A program made the translations under genes and the position numbers. The notes below the pieces were generated by a model. The model saw only the letters and a list, made by a program, of their open reading frames with translations. It was not told where the DNA came from and searched no databases. 7,870 bases of DNA from Microbacteriaceae bacterium. GTDB lineage: Bacteria > Actinomycetota > Actinomycetes > Actinomycetales > Microbacteriaceae. Below are positions 1 to 5,481 of the stretch, one piece after another. How positions within the stretch are numbered: position 1 is the first letter of the stretch; each line of letters begins with the position of its first letter. The stretch is from NCBI GenBank assembly GCA_026785785.1, contig JAJAZI010000119.1, positions 1 to 7,870 on the forward strand. The letters run 5' to 3'.

Positions 1-556
1 CGTTCATCGTCACATACATCGACGAGTAGATGTTGAGCGGCAGCACGATCCGCGCGACCTCGCGGGCGACGCCCTCGTCGAGCATCCGCTGGTACGACTC
101 GAAGGCCGCGGTCGACACGCGCTTGGCCTCGGACTGCACGAGCTCCGTCTGCTCCGCCGTGCCGGGCAGGAAGTCGTATGCGCCGGGCTTGCCGACCTGC
201 ACGAGGTTGCGCTCGGGTCCGGGTACGTAGAAGACCGGGTTGAGCTCGCGGTAGCGGCCGGATTCCTCGTTGTAGGAAGCGATGCGGTGCCGCATGAACT
301 CGCGGAACACGAAGATCGGCGCCTGCACGTAGAAGGTCATCGAGTTGTGCTCGAACGGCGATCCGTGGCGGTCGCGCATGAGGTAGTTGATGAGGCCCTT
401 GCTGCGCGAGGTGTCGAGCTCCTCATCCTTGGCTGCAGCGAGCGTCTGCTCGCCTTGCGTCGAAACACGGGCGGCGAAGAGCACGTCGGCGTCGCTCGCG
501 TTCGCGCGGATGAGTTCGACGGTCACGTCGCTGCGGAATTGGATGTCGTGGGGCAC
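1..556 (-). CDS. thyX: Flavin-dependent thymidylate synthase ThyX, 3' end cut by window edge
   Basis: ThyX makes dTMP from dUMP using methylene-tetrahydrofolate and reduced FAD; it is a cytosolic homotetramer unrelated to ThyA. About 185 residues are visible, against roughly 230-250 for the family, so the C-terminal part lies beyond base 1. Counting from the GTG at 565, the signature RHRxxSxNExSxR is intact at residues 92-104 (R92-H93-R94, S97, N99-E100, S102, R104), followed by Y105. Near the visible end, AREVARIVLP matches the conserved helix that precedes the second active-site segment. Two in-frame GTG codons could start it, at 565 or 556. I prefer 556, because a TATCGT -10-like box ends 7 bases before it, as at the neighbouring leaderless-looking genes, and neither start has a Shine-Dalgarno. 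It is divergent from the thioredoxin gene. Family assignment is secure; only the start is uncertain. Confidence 0.95.
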   Translation of the reverse strand, partial: MPHDIQFRSDVTVELIRANASDADVLFAARVSTQGEQTLAAAKDEELDTSRSKGLINYLMRDRHGSPFEHNSMTFYVQAPIFVFREFMRHRIASYNEESGRYRELNPVFYVPGPERNLVQVGKPGAYDFLPGTAEQTELVQSEAKRVSTAAFESYQRMLDEGVAREVARIVLPLNIYSSMYVTMN

Positions 557-563
557 GCGCTTC

Positions 564-569
564 ACGATA
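564..569 (-). promoter_or_regulatory. Possible -10 box for leaderless thyX transcript
   Basis: TATCGT on the minus strand fits TANNNT and lies 7 bases before the GTG at 556, the same spacing as at the GNAT gene. No -35 is recognisable. The match is loose and could be chance. Confidence 0.3.
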
Positions 570-623
570 GCGCGGCGCCGCGTAATGATCTGTCACACTC
601 GCCGCTCACGGCCAGGGCCGACG

Positions 624-629
624 TAGTCT
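624..629 (+). promoter_or_regulatory. -10 box for probably leaderless thioredoxin-like gene
   Basis: TAGTCT lies 6 bases before the ATG at 636 and there is no Shine-Dalgarno, so transcription would start at or next to the A of the ATG. It resembles the TAGNNT boxes before four other genes here. No -35 is evident, as is common in actinobacteria. Confidence 0.5.
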
Positions 630-635
630 GAATCC

Positions 636-1124
636 ATGAACCCGGCGGCCACCCTCGCGATCCTGTTCGGTCTCGTCGCGCTCGCGACCGTGCTCGGCCT
701 AATCTGGCGGTCTGCGAACGGCCGCGTCAGCGCGGGCGACCAGTCCCTCGTCTCCCTGCCCGAGCTGTCGGATGCCCGCGTCACACTGCTGCAGTTCTCG
801 ACCGACGTGTGCGCTCCGTGCGTGCCGACGCGCGCGCTGCTCGGCACGATCGCGACCGAGAACGACGGCGTGCAGCACGTCGACATCGACCTGACCCACC
901 GTCCGGAGCTGGCCACCAGATTCCGGGTGCTGCAGACGCCGACGACGCTCGTGCTCGACTCCCGCGGGGCCATCCGCGCCCGCATCGGCGGCGCCCCGCG
1001 AGCGGCCGAGGTGCGCGCCGCCGTCGCGGAGATCCTCGGCGCGAGGACGGATGCCGCGAGCAACGCCAGCGCCCCCAGAGCGGCGACCTGGCGACCGAGC
1101 AGCCGTCGAAGCGCGACCCAGTGA
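636..1124 (+). CDS. Membrane-anchored thioredoxin-family protein (CAPC active site)
   Basis: This is a 162-residue thioredoxin-fold protein. Residues about 5-24 form one hydrophobic segment, followed by a linker and a thioredoxin domain at about 45-136. The redox motif is C59-A-P-C62, preceded by Val where classical thioredoxins have Trp (WCGPC). The expected cis-proline is P102 in the QTPTT loop. It probably exchanges disulfides with a membrane or peroxidase partner; the exact substrate cannot be read from the sequence. The short N-terminus is uncharged while R25 and R30 follow the membrane segment, so the positive-inside rule puts the redox domain on the cytoplasmic side; this is inference. 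The TGA stop overlaps the GTG of the DUF4395 gene (GTGA), implying translational coupling. The last ten residues are encoded by the first copy of a tandem duplication and may be a recent extension. The start is supported by the -10 box 6 bases upstream. Confidence 0.88.
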   Translation: MNPAATLAILFGLVALATVLGLIWRSANGRVSAGDQSLVSLPELSDARVTLLQFSTDVCAPCVPTRALLGTIATENDGVQHVDIDLTHRPELATRFRVLQTPTTLVLDSRGAIRARIGGAPRAAEVRAAVAEILGARTDAASNASAPRAATWRPSSRRSATQ

Positions 1125-1148
1125 CCGAGCAGCCGTCGAAGCGCGACC
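1083..1148 (+). repeat. 30-bp tandem duplication across the thioredoxin/DUF4395 stop-start junction
   Basis: Two copies lie at a 30-base offset: 1083-1118 matches 1113-1148 at 33 of 36 positions, and the core 1093-1118 equals 1123-1148 exactly (26 bases). GCGACC occurs at 1083, 1113 and 1143, short homology that could have driven slippage. The second copy holds GTGA (1121-1124), both the stop of the upstream gene and the start of the downstream one. The first copy has GCGA at the matching place (1091-1094), so it has neither stop nor start. Confidence 0.9.
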
Positions 1149-1594
1149 AGATCGACCCGCGCGGTCCGCGGTTCGGCGCCGGAATCACCGCGCTCCTCCT
1201 GCTCGTGGTCATCGCGCTCGACCTGTCCGGGTTCACCGCCCCCGCCGCGGCGCTTCTCGGCGCGATCGCCGCGCTGTTCGCGTGGGGCGCCTTCGCCGGC
1301 ATCCAGCGCCACCCTTACGCCGTTCTCTACACGCGATTCGTGCGGCCCCGGCTCGCCCCGCGCGACGAGCGCGAGGGAGCGGCTCCCCCGACCTTCGCCC
1401 AGGGTGTGGGCCTGGCCGTGACGCTCGCCGGGCTCGTGCTGCACCTGCTCGGGGTGCCTCTCGCGATCAGCGTGGCCGCCGGTGCGGCCTTCATCGCCGC
1501 GTTCCTCAACGCCGTCTTCGCCTACTGCCTCGGCTGCCAGATCTATCTCGGACTGTTGCGTGCGGGGCTGCTCGGCCGCTCCGCCCGGGTCTGA
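1121..1594 (+). CDS. DUF4395 family membrane protein
   Basis: This 157-residue integral membrane protein matches the DUF4395 pattern: an N-terminal DPRGPRFGAGIT segment, a hydrophobic stretch at about 20-60, a polar loop with HPYAVLYTRFVRPRL (64-78) and PPTFAQG (89-95), a second hydrophobic stretch at about 97-133, and a conserved C-terminal CLGC (C136, C139) followed by a short hydrophobic tail. The function of DUF4395 is unknown to me. The membrane CxxC and the coupling to a thioredoxin-like gene suggest, by inference, transfer of thiol electrons within or across the membrane, perhaps as DsbD/CcdA proteins do. The GTG start is chosen because it overlaps the upstream TGA and lies just before the domain; there is no strong Shine-Dalgarno, so termination-reinitiation is likely. 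An upstream in-frame copy of the same first residues (TEQPSKRD) exists because of the duplication but lacks a start codon. Confidence 0.88.
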   Translation: MTEQPSKRDQIDPRGPRFGAGITALLLLVVIALDLSGFTAPAAALLGAIAALFAWGAFAGIQRHPYAVLYTRFVRPRLAPRDEREGAAPPTFAQGVGLAVTLAGLVLHLLGVPLAISVAAGAAFIAAFLNAVFAYCLGCQIYLGLLRAGLLGRSARV

Positions 1595-1671
1595 CCCGGC
1601 CTCATCCCGCCCTGCGCCGTCGCCCGCCGCCCCACCGGCTTTTCGCCCCGACCGCGTCCGGCCGGGTGGCC

Positions 1672-1695
1672 TAGGCTGAAACGCAAACGAAGGGG
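1672..1695 (+). promoter_or_regulatory. Promoter -10 box and ribosome binding site of the OsmC-type gene
   Basis: TAGGCT at 1672-1677 is a -10-like box; CTAGGCTG here is identical to the box before the GNAT gene. GAAGGGG at 1689-1695 is a good Shine-Dalgarno 6 bases before the ATG at 1702. Unlike its neighbours, this gene would have a short leader of about 17-20 bases. The 77 bases between the DUF4395 stop and this box show no gene and no convincing terminator. Confidence 0.55.
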
Positions 1696-1701
1696 TTCAT
1701 C

Positions 1702-2130
1702 ATGGCGGTAACCAGCGAATCAACCACCCTGTGGCACGGCGACCTTGCCACGGGCAGCGGGCAAACGACACTCGACTCATCCGGCGGTTTCGTCGACCTG
1801 CCGATGTCCTGGGCCGCACGCACCAACGGAATTGCCGGGAAGAGCAACCCCGAGGAACTCCTCGGCGCGGCGCACTCGGCGTGCTTCTCGATGCAGTTCG
1901 CCCACTTGCTCGCGTCCAATGGGACACCCCCGGAGCACATCCAGGTGACCGCGGCCGTGACCTTCGAGCCCGGCCCCGGAATCACCGGCAGCCACCTCCT
2001 GGTCAGCGCCAAGGTACCCGGAATCAGTGAAAAGGACTTCGAGCGCATCGCCGACGAGGCGAAGGCGACCTGCCCGGTGTCCCTCGCTCTCGGCGGCACC
2101 TCGATCACCCTCGAAGCCAGCCTCGCGTAG
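1702..2130 (+). CDS. OsmC family peroxiredoxin
   Basis: OsmC/Ohr proteins are cytosolic dimeric thiol peroxidases that reduce organic hydroperoxides (and H2O2) using two cysteines. At 142 residues the length is normal. The first active-site segment, NPEELLGAAHSACFSM, carries C61; the second, EAKATCPVSLAL, carries C124; R40 is the likely conserved arginine of the active site. The residue pattern is closer to the OsmC branch than to Ohr, though I cannot build a tree. A good RBS (GAAGGGG, 6-base spacing) fixes the ATG start. It lies 107 bases after the DUF4395 gene with its own -10 box, and 50 bases before the epimerase. In other bacteria OsmC-type enzymes are recycled by lipoyl or thioredoxin systems, so the nearby thioredoxin-like protein is a possible but unproven partner. 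Confidence 0.93.
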   Translation: MAVTSESTTLWHGDLATGSGQTTLDSSGGFVDLPMSWAARTNGIAGKSNPEELLGAAHSACFSMQFAHLLASNGTPPEHIQVTAAVTFEPGPGITGSHLLVSAKVPGISEKDFERIADEAKATCPVSLALGGTSITLEASLA

Positions 2131-2180
2131 TGGCGCAGGTCCGTCGCCCCGCGGCCTCCCGCGCGCGCAAGAAGGCGAAT

Positions 2181-3071
2181 ATGACCGTGCTCGTGTCCGG
2201 GGCGTCCGGCCTCGTCGGCACGGAACTGGTGCGCCAGCTGCGTGATGCAGGCCACGACGTGCAGAGGCTCGTCCGGCGCCAGCCGAGGGGACCCGACGAG
2301 CACAACTGGGCACCGAGCGCCGGCATGATCGACGCGAACCTGATGGACTCGATGGATGCCGTGATCAACCTGTCCGGAGCGTCCCTCGGGCGGATCCCCT
2401 GGACGCCCGGCTACAAGAAGACGATCCTCGACTCACGGCTCGAGACGACCAGGGCGCTTGCCGAGGCGATGAGCAGGGCGTCAACGCCGCCGACCGTGTT
2501 CCTGTCGGCGTCGGCTGTGGGAATCTACGGCGACCGCCCTGGCGAGCGGCTGGTCGACGGCTCCGACCGCGGAACCGGCTTCCTCGCCGACGTCGTCGAG
2601 GCGTGGGAGGAGGCCGCGCGCATCCGCCCGGTGAAGACGCGACTGGTCACCTTTCGCACCGGGCTCGTGATCGGCAACGGCGGCGGCATCAAGCCCCTGA
2701 TGATCGCGACCAAGCTCGGCGCCGGCGCCCGGATGGGTACGGGCGGCCAGTATTGGCCGTGGATCAGCCTCTACGACGAGGCGGCCTCCATCCGGCACCT
2801 CCTCACCTCGTCGCTCAGCGGTCCGGTGAACCTCGCCGGGCCCGTTCCGGCGACCTCCGACCGGCTGACGAAGTACCTGGCGAGGAAGCTGCGCCGGCCG
2901 TACCTGTTCGCGATCCCGGAGAAGGTCATCTCGCTCGGGATGGGCGAGGCGGGCCGCGAACTGCTGCTGAACAGCCAGAAGATGGTTCCGTCGACGCTGC
3001 TGGCCGACGGCTTCCGCTTCCGCCACGAGACCGTGGAGTCGGCGATCGACGCCCTCGTCGACGAGCCTTAG
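2181..3071 (+). CDS. TIGR01777 family epimerase (NAD-dependent epimerase/dehydratase with DUF1731)
   Basis: This 296-residue extended-SDR protein of the TIGR01777 (YfcH/SulA-like) family is of normal length. The NAD(P)-binding motif GASGLVG is at residues 7-13. Further family landmarks are VINLSGASLG (61-70), ILDSR with the following Arg-rich helix (about 82-95), SASAVGIYG (109-117), PWISLYDEA in the middle, and a C-terminal DUF1731 region from about 245 including the near-terminal GFRF. Classical YxxxK is not present after Y116, as is usual for this family, so the reaction is unknown. I chose the ATG at 2181 because AGAAGG lies 5 bases upstream and the Rossmann fold begins immediately. A GTG at 2130 overlapping the OsmC stop would add 17 basic, low-complexity residues and is less likely. 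It is probably co-transcribed with the OsmC gene and converges on the TPR gene with only six bases between stops. Confidence 0.93.
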   Translation: MTVLVSGASGLVGTELVRQLRDAGHDVQRLVRRQPRGPDEHNWAPSAGMIDANLMDSMDAVINLSGASLGRIPWTPGYKKTILDSRLETTRALAEAMSRASTPPTVFLSASAVGIYGDRPGERLVDGSDRGTGFLADVVEAWEEAARIRPVKTRLVTFRTGLVIGNGGGIKPLMIATKLGAGARMGTGGQYWPWISLYDEAASIRHLLTSSLSGPVNLAGPVPATSDRLTKYLARKLRRPYLFAIPEKVISLGMGEAGRELLLNSQKMVPSTLLADGFRFRHETVESAIDALVDEP

Positions 3072-3079
3072 GCAGGCTC
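3063..3079. other. Inverted repeat over the two convergent stop codons
   Basis: GAGCCT-TAGGC-AGGCTC is a perfect 6-bp stem with a 5-base loop. The epimerase stop TAG begins the loop and the TPR-gene stop TGA lies across the opposite edge. It could act as a weak two-way transcription stop, but there is no T-run on either side. Confidence 0.35.
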
Positions 3080-3494
3080 AGGCGGCGGCACGGTTGAGCG
3101 CGATCGCCCGTCGGATCGACTGGCGGGCGCGGCGGCGATCGCCGCATGCGTCGTACGCGAGGCCGAGCCGGAACCACGCCTTCCAGTTGCCTTGGTCATT
3201 CTCGACCTCGGTCTGATAGCGGGGAAAATCGACATCGGCGGCGCTGCGCACGGGGCGCCCGCTCGGCCGCAGCGGCAGCGAGTCGGCGGGCAGGGGGCCC
3301 TCGCTCGCCACGATCGCGCCGAGACGCTGGCTCCTGACCCCGAAGAGCACCTCGGCGATGAGCGCCCAGAGTCCCAGCAGCGGGAGCACGAGAAGCGCGA
3401 TGCCGATCCCGCGCGAGACGGGTTCGTCGACGACGATGAGCCGCACAGCGAGCTGCGTGACGACGACGAGATAGAGCAGAAGCAGGAGCGCCAT
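3078..3494 (-). CDS. Small membrane protein with C-terminal TPR-like repeat
   Basis: This 138-residue protein has two hydrophobic segments at about residues 1-21 and 29-52, a basic/proline-rich linker, and a single TPR-like helix pair at about 104-135 (WKAWFRLGLAYDACGD...ARQSIRRAIALN). One TPR unit alone usually means protein-protein contact as part of an oligomer. The function is unknown. It follows dapB on the same strand and is probably co-transcribed with it. The start is uncertain. The ATG at 3494 has a GGTGG Shine-Dalgarno-like stretch 5 bases upstream and is used here. A TTG at 3521 would overlap the dapB stop as TTGA and add nine residues (to 147), giving translational coupling like that of the thioredoxin/DUF4395 pair; I regard this as nearly as likely. 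Confidence 0.78.
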   Translation of the reverse strand: MALLLLLYLVVVTQLAVRLIVVDEPVSRGIGIALLVLPLLGLWALIAEVLFGVRSQRLGAIVASEGPLPADSLPLRPSGRPVRSAADVDFPRYQTEVENDQGNWKAWFRLGLAYDACGDRRRARQSIRRAIALNRAAA

Positions 3495-3517
3495 GAGGGC
3501 CACCCCAATGCGGGCGC

Positions 3518-4270
3518 TCAACGGGGAAGGCCTGAGCTGAGGTCGATGAGCTGGTCGAGGCCCACCGTGACTCCCCGCGCGGTGCGGGTCGCGCGCAGGG
3601 CGAGCAGGATGCCGGCCTCGTACGAACTCGGGGCGAGGGTCTCGTGACTCAGGGTGAGCCGCTCGCCGTTTCCGCCGAAGTGCACCTCCTGGCGGGCCAC
3701 GACGCCCTGCATCCGCAGGCTGTGGATGGGGATGCTCGCGACCTGCTGTCCGCGGGCGCGCTGGTCGGTGTGCGGGGCCACGACGGGACCGCGTTTCACG
3801 CGCGCCGCCCCCATGAGCTCCGCGGTGCGCACCGCCGTGCCGGAGGGCGAGTCGACCTTCGAGGCGTGGTGGGTCTCGACGATCTCGATCGAATCGAAGA
3901 ATCGCGCGGCCATCGCCGCGAAGGTCGTCGCGAGCACCGAGCCGATGGAGAAGTTGGGGATGATGACGACGCCGATGGCGAGGTTGTCGGCGATGCGGCT
4001 CTGCAGCGAGGCGATCCGCTCGCTCGACCAGCCACTCGTGCCGACGAGAACGCTGATCCCGTTGGTGACGGAGAAGTCGACGACCTTCTGGCTGACACCC
4101 GGCAGGGTGACGTCCACAGCGATGTCGGCGTCGGCGTCGAGTATGGCGCTGAGCGAGGCCCGGGAATCGAGTTCCGCAACGAGGTCGAATTCGTCGGATT
4201 CCCGCACGATGCGCGAGACGAGCTGGCCCAGCCTGCCTGTTGCGCCGACCACGGCGACCTTGGTTGTCAT
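3518..4270 (-). CDS. dapB: 4-hydroxy-tetrahydrodipicolinate reductase DapB
   Basis: DapB reduces the DapA product to tetrahydrodipicolinate with NAD(P)H, in the pathway to diaminopimelate and lysine and hence to peptidoglycan. The 250-residue length is typical of actinobacterial DapB. The N-terminal Rossmann motif is GATGRLG (residues 9-15; the usual M is L). The family signature is complete: EIVETHHASKVDSPSGTA with H134 as the catalytic histidine, K138 as the catalytic lysine, and S143-G144-T145 binding the substrate carboxylate. The C-terminal HFGGNGERLTLSHE segment is also typical. The ATG at 4270 is preceded by TAGATT at a 6-base distance and no Shine-Dalgarno, so the message is probably leaderless. 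It is divergent from the GNAT gene (76-base gap). In many relatives dapB lies near thyX and dapA; here four plus-strand genes separate dapB from thyX. Confidence 0.97.
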   Translation of the reverse strand: MTTKVAVVGATGRLGQLVSRIVRESDEFDLVAELDSRASLSAILDADADIAVDVTLPGVSQKVVDFSVTNGISVLVGTSGWSSERIASLQSRIADNLAIGVVIIPNFSIGSVLATTFAAMAARFFDSIEIVETHHASKVDSPSGTAVRTAELMGAARVKRGPVVAPHTDQRARGQQVASIPIHSLRMQGVVARQEVHFGGNGERLTLSHETLAPSSYEAGILLALRATRTARGVTVGLDQLIDLSSGLPR

Positions 4271-4276
4271 GATCCC

Positions 4277-4282
4277 AATCTA
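4277..4282 (-). promoter_or_regulatory. -10 box for probably leaderless dapB
   Basis: TAGATT on the minus strand lies exactly 6 bases before the dapB ATG, so transcription likely begins at the A of the ATG. No ribosome binding site is visible. Confidence 0.55.
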
Positions 4283-4333
4283 CCAAGTCGCCCGTTGGCT
4301 CCCGACGGCGCGTGCCGGCCGGACACGGCACCC

Positions 4334-4339
4334 TAGGCT
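4334..4339 (+). promoter_or_regulatory. -10 box for probably leaderless GNAT gene
   Basis: TAGGCT lies 7 bases before the ATG at 4347. The eight bases CTAGGCTG are identical to those before the OsmC-type gene. It is divergent from the dapB box about 50 bases away, so the two promoters could compete. Confidence 0.5.
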
Positions 4340-4346
4340 GGGCGAC

Positions 4347-4847
4347 ATGGTCAGCTACCGCGAGGCGTCAGTGACCGACGACGCCGCCCTCGTCCTCCTC
4401 TCCGAGTACTTCTCGAGCCGCGCGGAGTCCTTCCCCTCCTCGATGGGCGAGTACCGCGCGACCTTCCCGGCGCCGGGCGACTTCGAGCCGCCGCGCGGCG
4501 TGTTCCTGATCGTCGAGGGTGAGGACCTGGCGGGCGAACCGGCGGATGTCGGCTGCGGCGGCATCCGACTGCTCAGCCACTCCGCGGGGGTGACCCGGTT
4601 CGAGGTCAAGCACCTGTGGCTACAACCCCACCTGCGCGGCCTCGGCCTCGGCCGCCCACTGCTCGACGAGCTCGAGGCCAGGGCGCGGGCGTTCGGCGCG
4701 AGCGAGCTCGTGCTCGACACCAACGAAGCACAGCAGGCCGCCTCCGGCCTCTACCGCAGCAGCGGCTACGGGGAGATCCCGCCCTACAACGACAACGCGA
4801 ACGCGACCCACTGGTTCGCGAAGAACCTCACAACCGAACTCGAATGA
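4347..4847 (+). CDS. GNAT family N-acetyltransferase
   Basis: This 166-residue cytosolic acetyl-CoA-dependent acetyltransferase has normal length for a single GNAT domain. Motif A is clear: EVKHLWLQPHLRGLGLGRPL (residues 86-105), in which RGLGLG (97-102) is the pyrophosphate-binding loop on strand beta-4/helix alpha-3. LVLDTN (121-126) is strand beta-5 and LYRSSGY (135-141) is motif B, with the usual Tyr and Gly-Tyr. The acceptor substrate cannot be told from the sequence. The start is set by the -10 box 7 bases upstream and by the domain beginning at once; an open frame continues far upstream but lies antisense to dapB. The gene ends 22 bases before the stop of the convergent histidine-phosphatase gene. 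Confidence 0.92.
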   Translation: MVSYREASVTDDAALVLLSEYFSSRAESFPSSMGEYRATFPAPGDFEPPRGVFLIVEGEDLAGEPADVGCGGIRLLSHSAGVTRFEVKHLWLQPHLRGLGLGRPLLDELEARARAFGASELVLDTNEAQQAASGLYRSSGYGEIPPYNDNANATHWFAKNLTTELE

Positions 4848-4869
4848 CGCGCTCGGGCGCGCGCGAGGG

Positions 4870-5472
4870 CTAGACCGGCTGGGGCACCGGCAGCCCGGTG
4901 CGCAGCTCGACCGGCAGGTGCGCGAGGTCGTTGTGCGTGATGAGCTCGGGCGACTTGACGGAGCGGACCCGGATGATCGTGAGCCCGCAGTTGGCCTGGT
5001 TGGTGCCGAGCCAGCGCCAGGCCGGCGCCGCGAAGACCTCGCGCACGAACCACGCAATCACGAAGTTGTGGGTGATCAGCAGGTCGTGGCGGTCTTCGCG
5101 GGTCGGGGCGAGCCACTCGGCCGCGGCATCGGTCATCTGCGCCTGTCCGGCCTCGATCTGAGCGTCGCTGACCGAGCCGAAGAACGGCTTGAATCCCTTC
5201 GGCATGTCGGGCGTCGGGCCGGAGGGGATGCAGTCGAACAGCAGCGCGGACGGCTGCGGGTGGAGGCTCGGCATGCTCTGCGTCATGATCCGCGCCGTTT
5301 CGGACGGACCCTCGAGCGGGGAGTGCCACGCTCCGGTGAACGGCACCCCGCTCAGCCGGTCGGCGATCGCCCTCGCCTGACGCTCCCCCCGTGCCGAGAG
5401 CGGCCCGTCGGGAAGGCCGTGCTGCGCGTCGCGCTGCTCGCCGTGGCGTACGAGGTAGAGGAAGTGCGACAT
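4870..5472 (-). CDS. Histidine phosphatase superfamily protein, second pocket Arg replaced
   Basis: This 200-residue protein belongs to the histidine phosphatase (phosphoglycerate mutase-like) superfamily, in which a phospho-histidine forms during phosphate ester hydrolysis. The N-terminal LVRHGEQ gives R9 and the nucleophile H10. The second catalytic histidine is H135 in LLITHNFVIAWFVRE, with the general-acid region expected near D80-P85. The usual SPLxRAxxTA motif instead reads SPLEGPSETA (residues 51-60), so the phosphate-pocket Arg is Gly55 and the next Ala is Pro56. This may weaken or alter catalysis. It starts 9 bases after the M16 peptidase stop, and its AGGA ribosome binding site overlaps that stop, so the two form an operon. 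The substrate is unknown. The sequence ends with a proline-rich tail. Confidence 0.93.
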   Translation of the reverse strand: MSHFLYLVRHGEQRDAQHGLPDGPLSARGERQARAIADRLSGVPFTGAWHSPLEGPSETARIMTQSMPSLHPQPSALLFDCIPSGPTPDMPKGFKPFFGSVSDAQIEAGQAQMTDAAAEWLAPTREDRHDLLITHNFVIAWFVREVFAAPAWRWLGTNQANCGLTIIRVRSVKSPELITHNDLAHLPVELRTGLPVPQPV

Positions 5473-5481
5473 CGGTGATTC

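Noticed and set aside
593..1444. 283-residue minus-strand open frame opposite the thioredoxin and DUF4395 genes
   Set aside because: The opposite strand carries two overlapping genes with clear motifs; this frame has none.
1595..1671. Possible terminator between DUF4395 and OsmC
   Set aside because: Only short GC-rich inverted stretches and no T-run; not distinguishable from background at this base composition.
2130..2180. GTG at 2130 as start of the epimerase, overlapping the OsmC stop
   Set aside because: The ATG at 2181 has a good Shine-Dalgarno and the Rossmann strand begins at once; the 17 extra residues are basic and unlike the family.
3495..4331. Long minus-strand open frame continuing upstream of the TPR protein (417 residues in total)
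   Set aside because: It runs in another frame over dapB, whose motifs are complete; the extra residues are Arg/Pro/His-rich, as expected of a shadow frame in high-GC DNA.
3654..4346. Upstream extension of the GNAT frame (397 residues in total)
   Set aside because: It is antisense to dapB; the GNAT domain starts at 4347 with a -10 box just before it.
4848..4869. GC-rich CG-alternating stretch between the GNAT and phosphatase stops as a terminator
   Set aside because: Only a 4-bp CTCG/CGAG stem and no T-run; alternating CG pairs with itself in many ways by chance.
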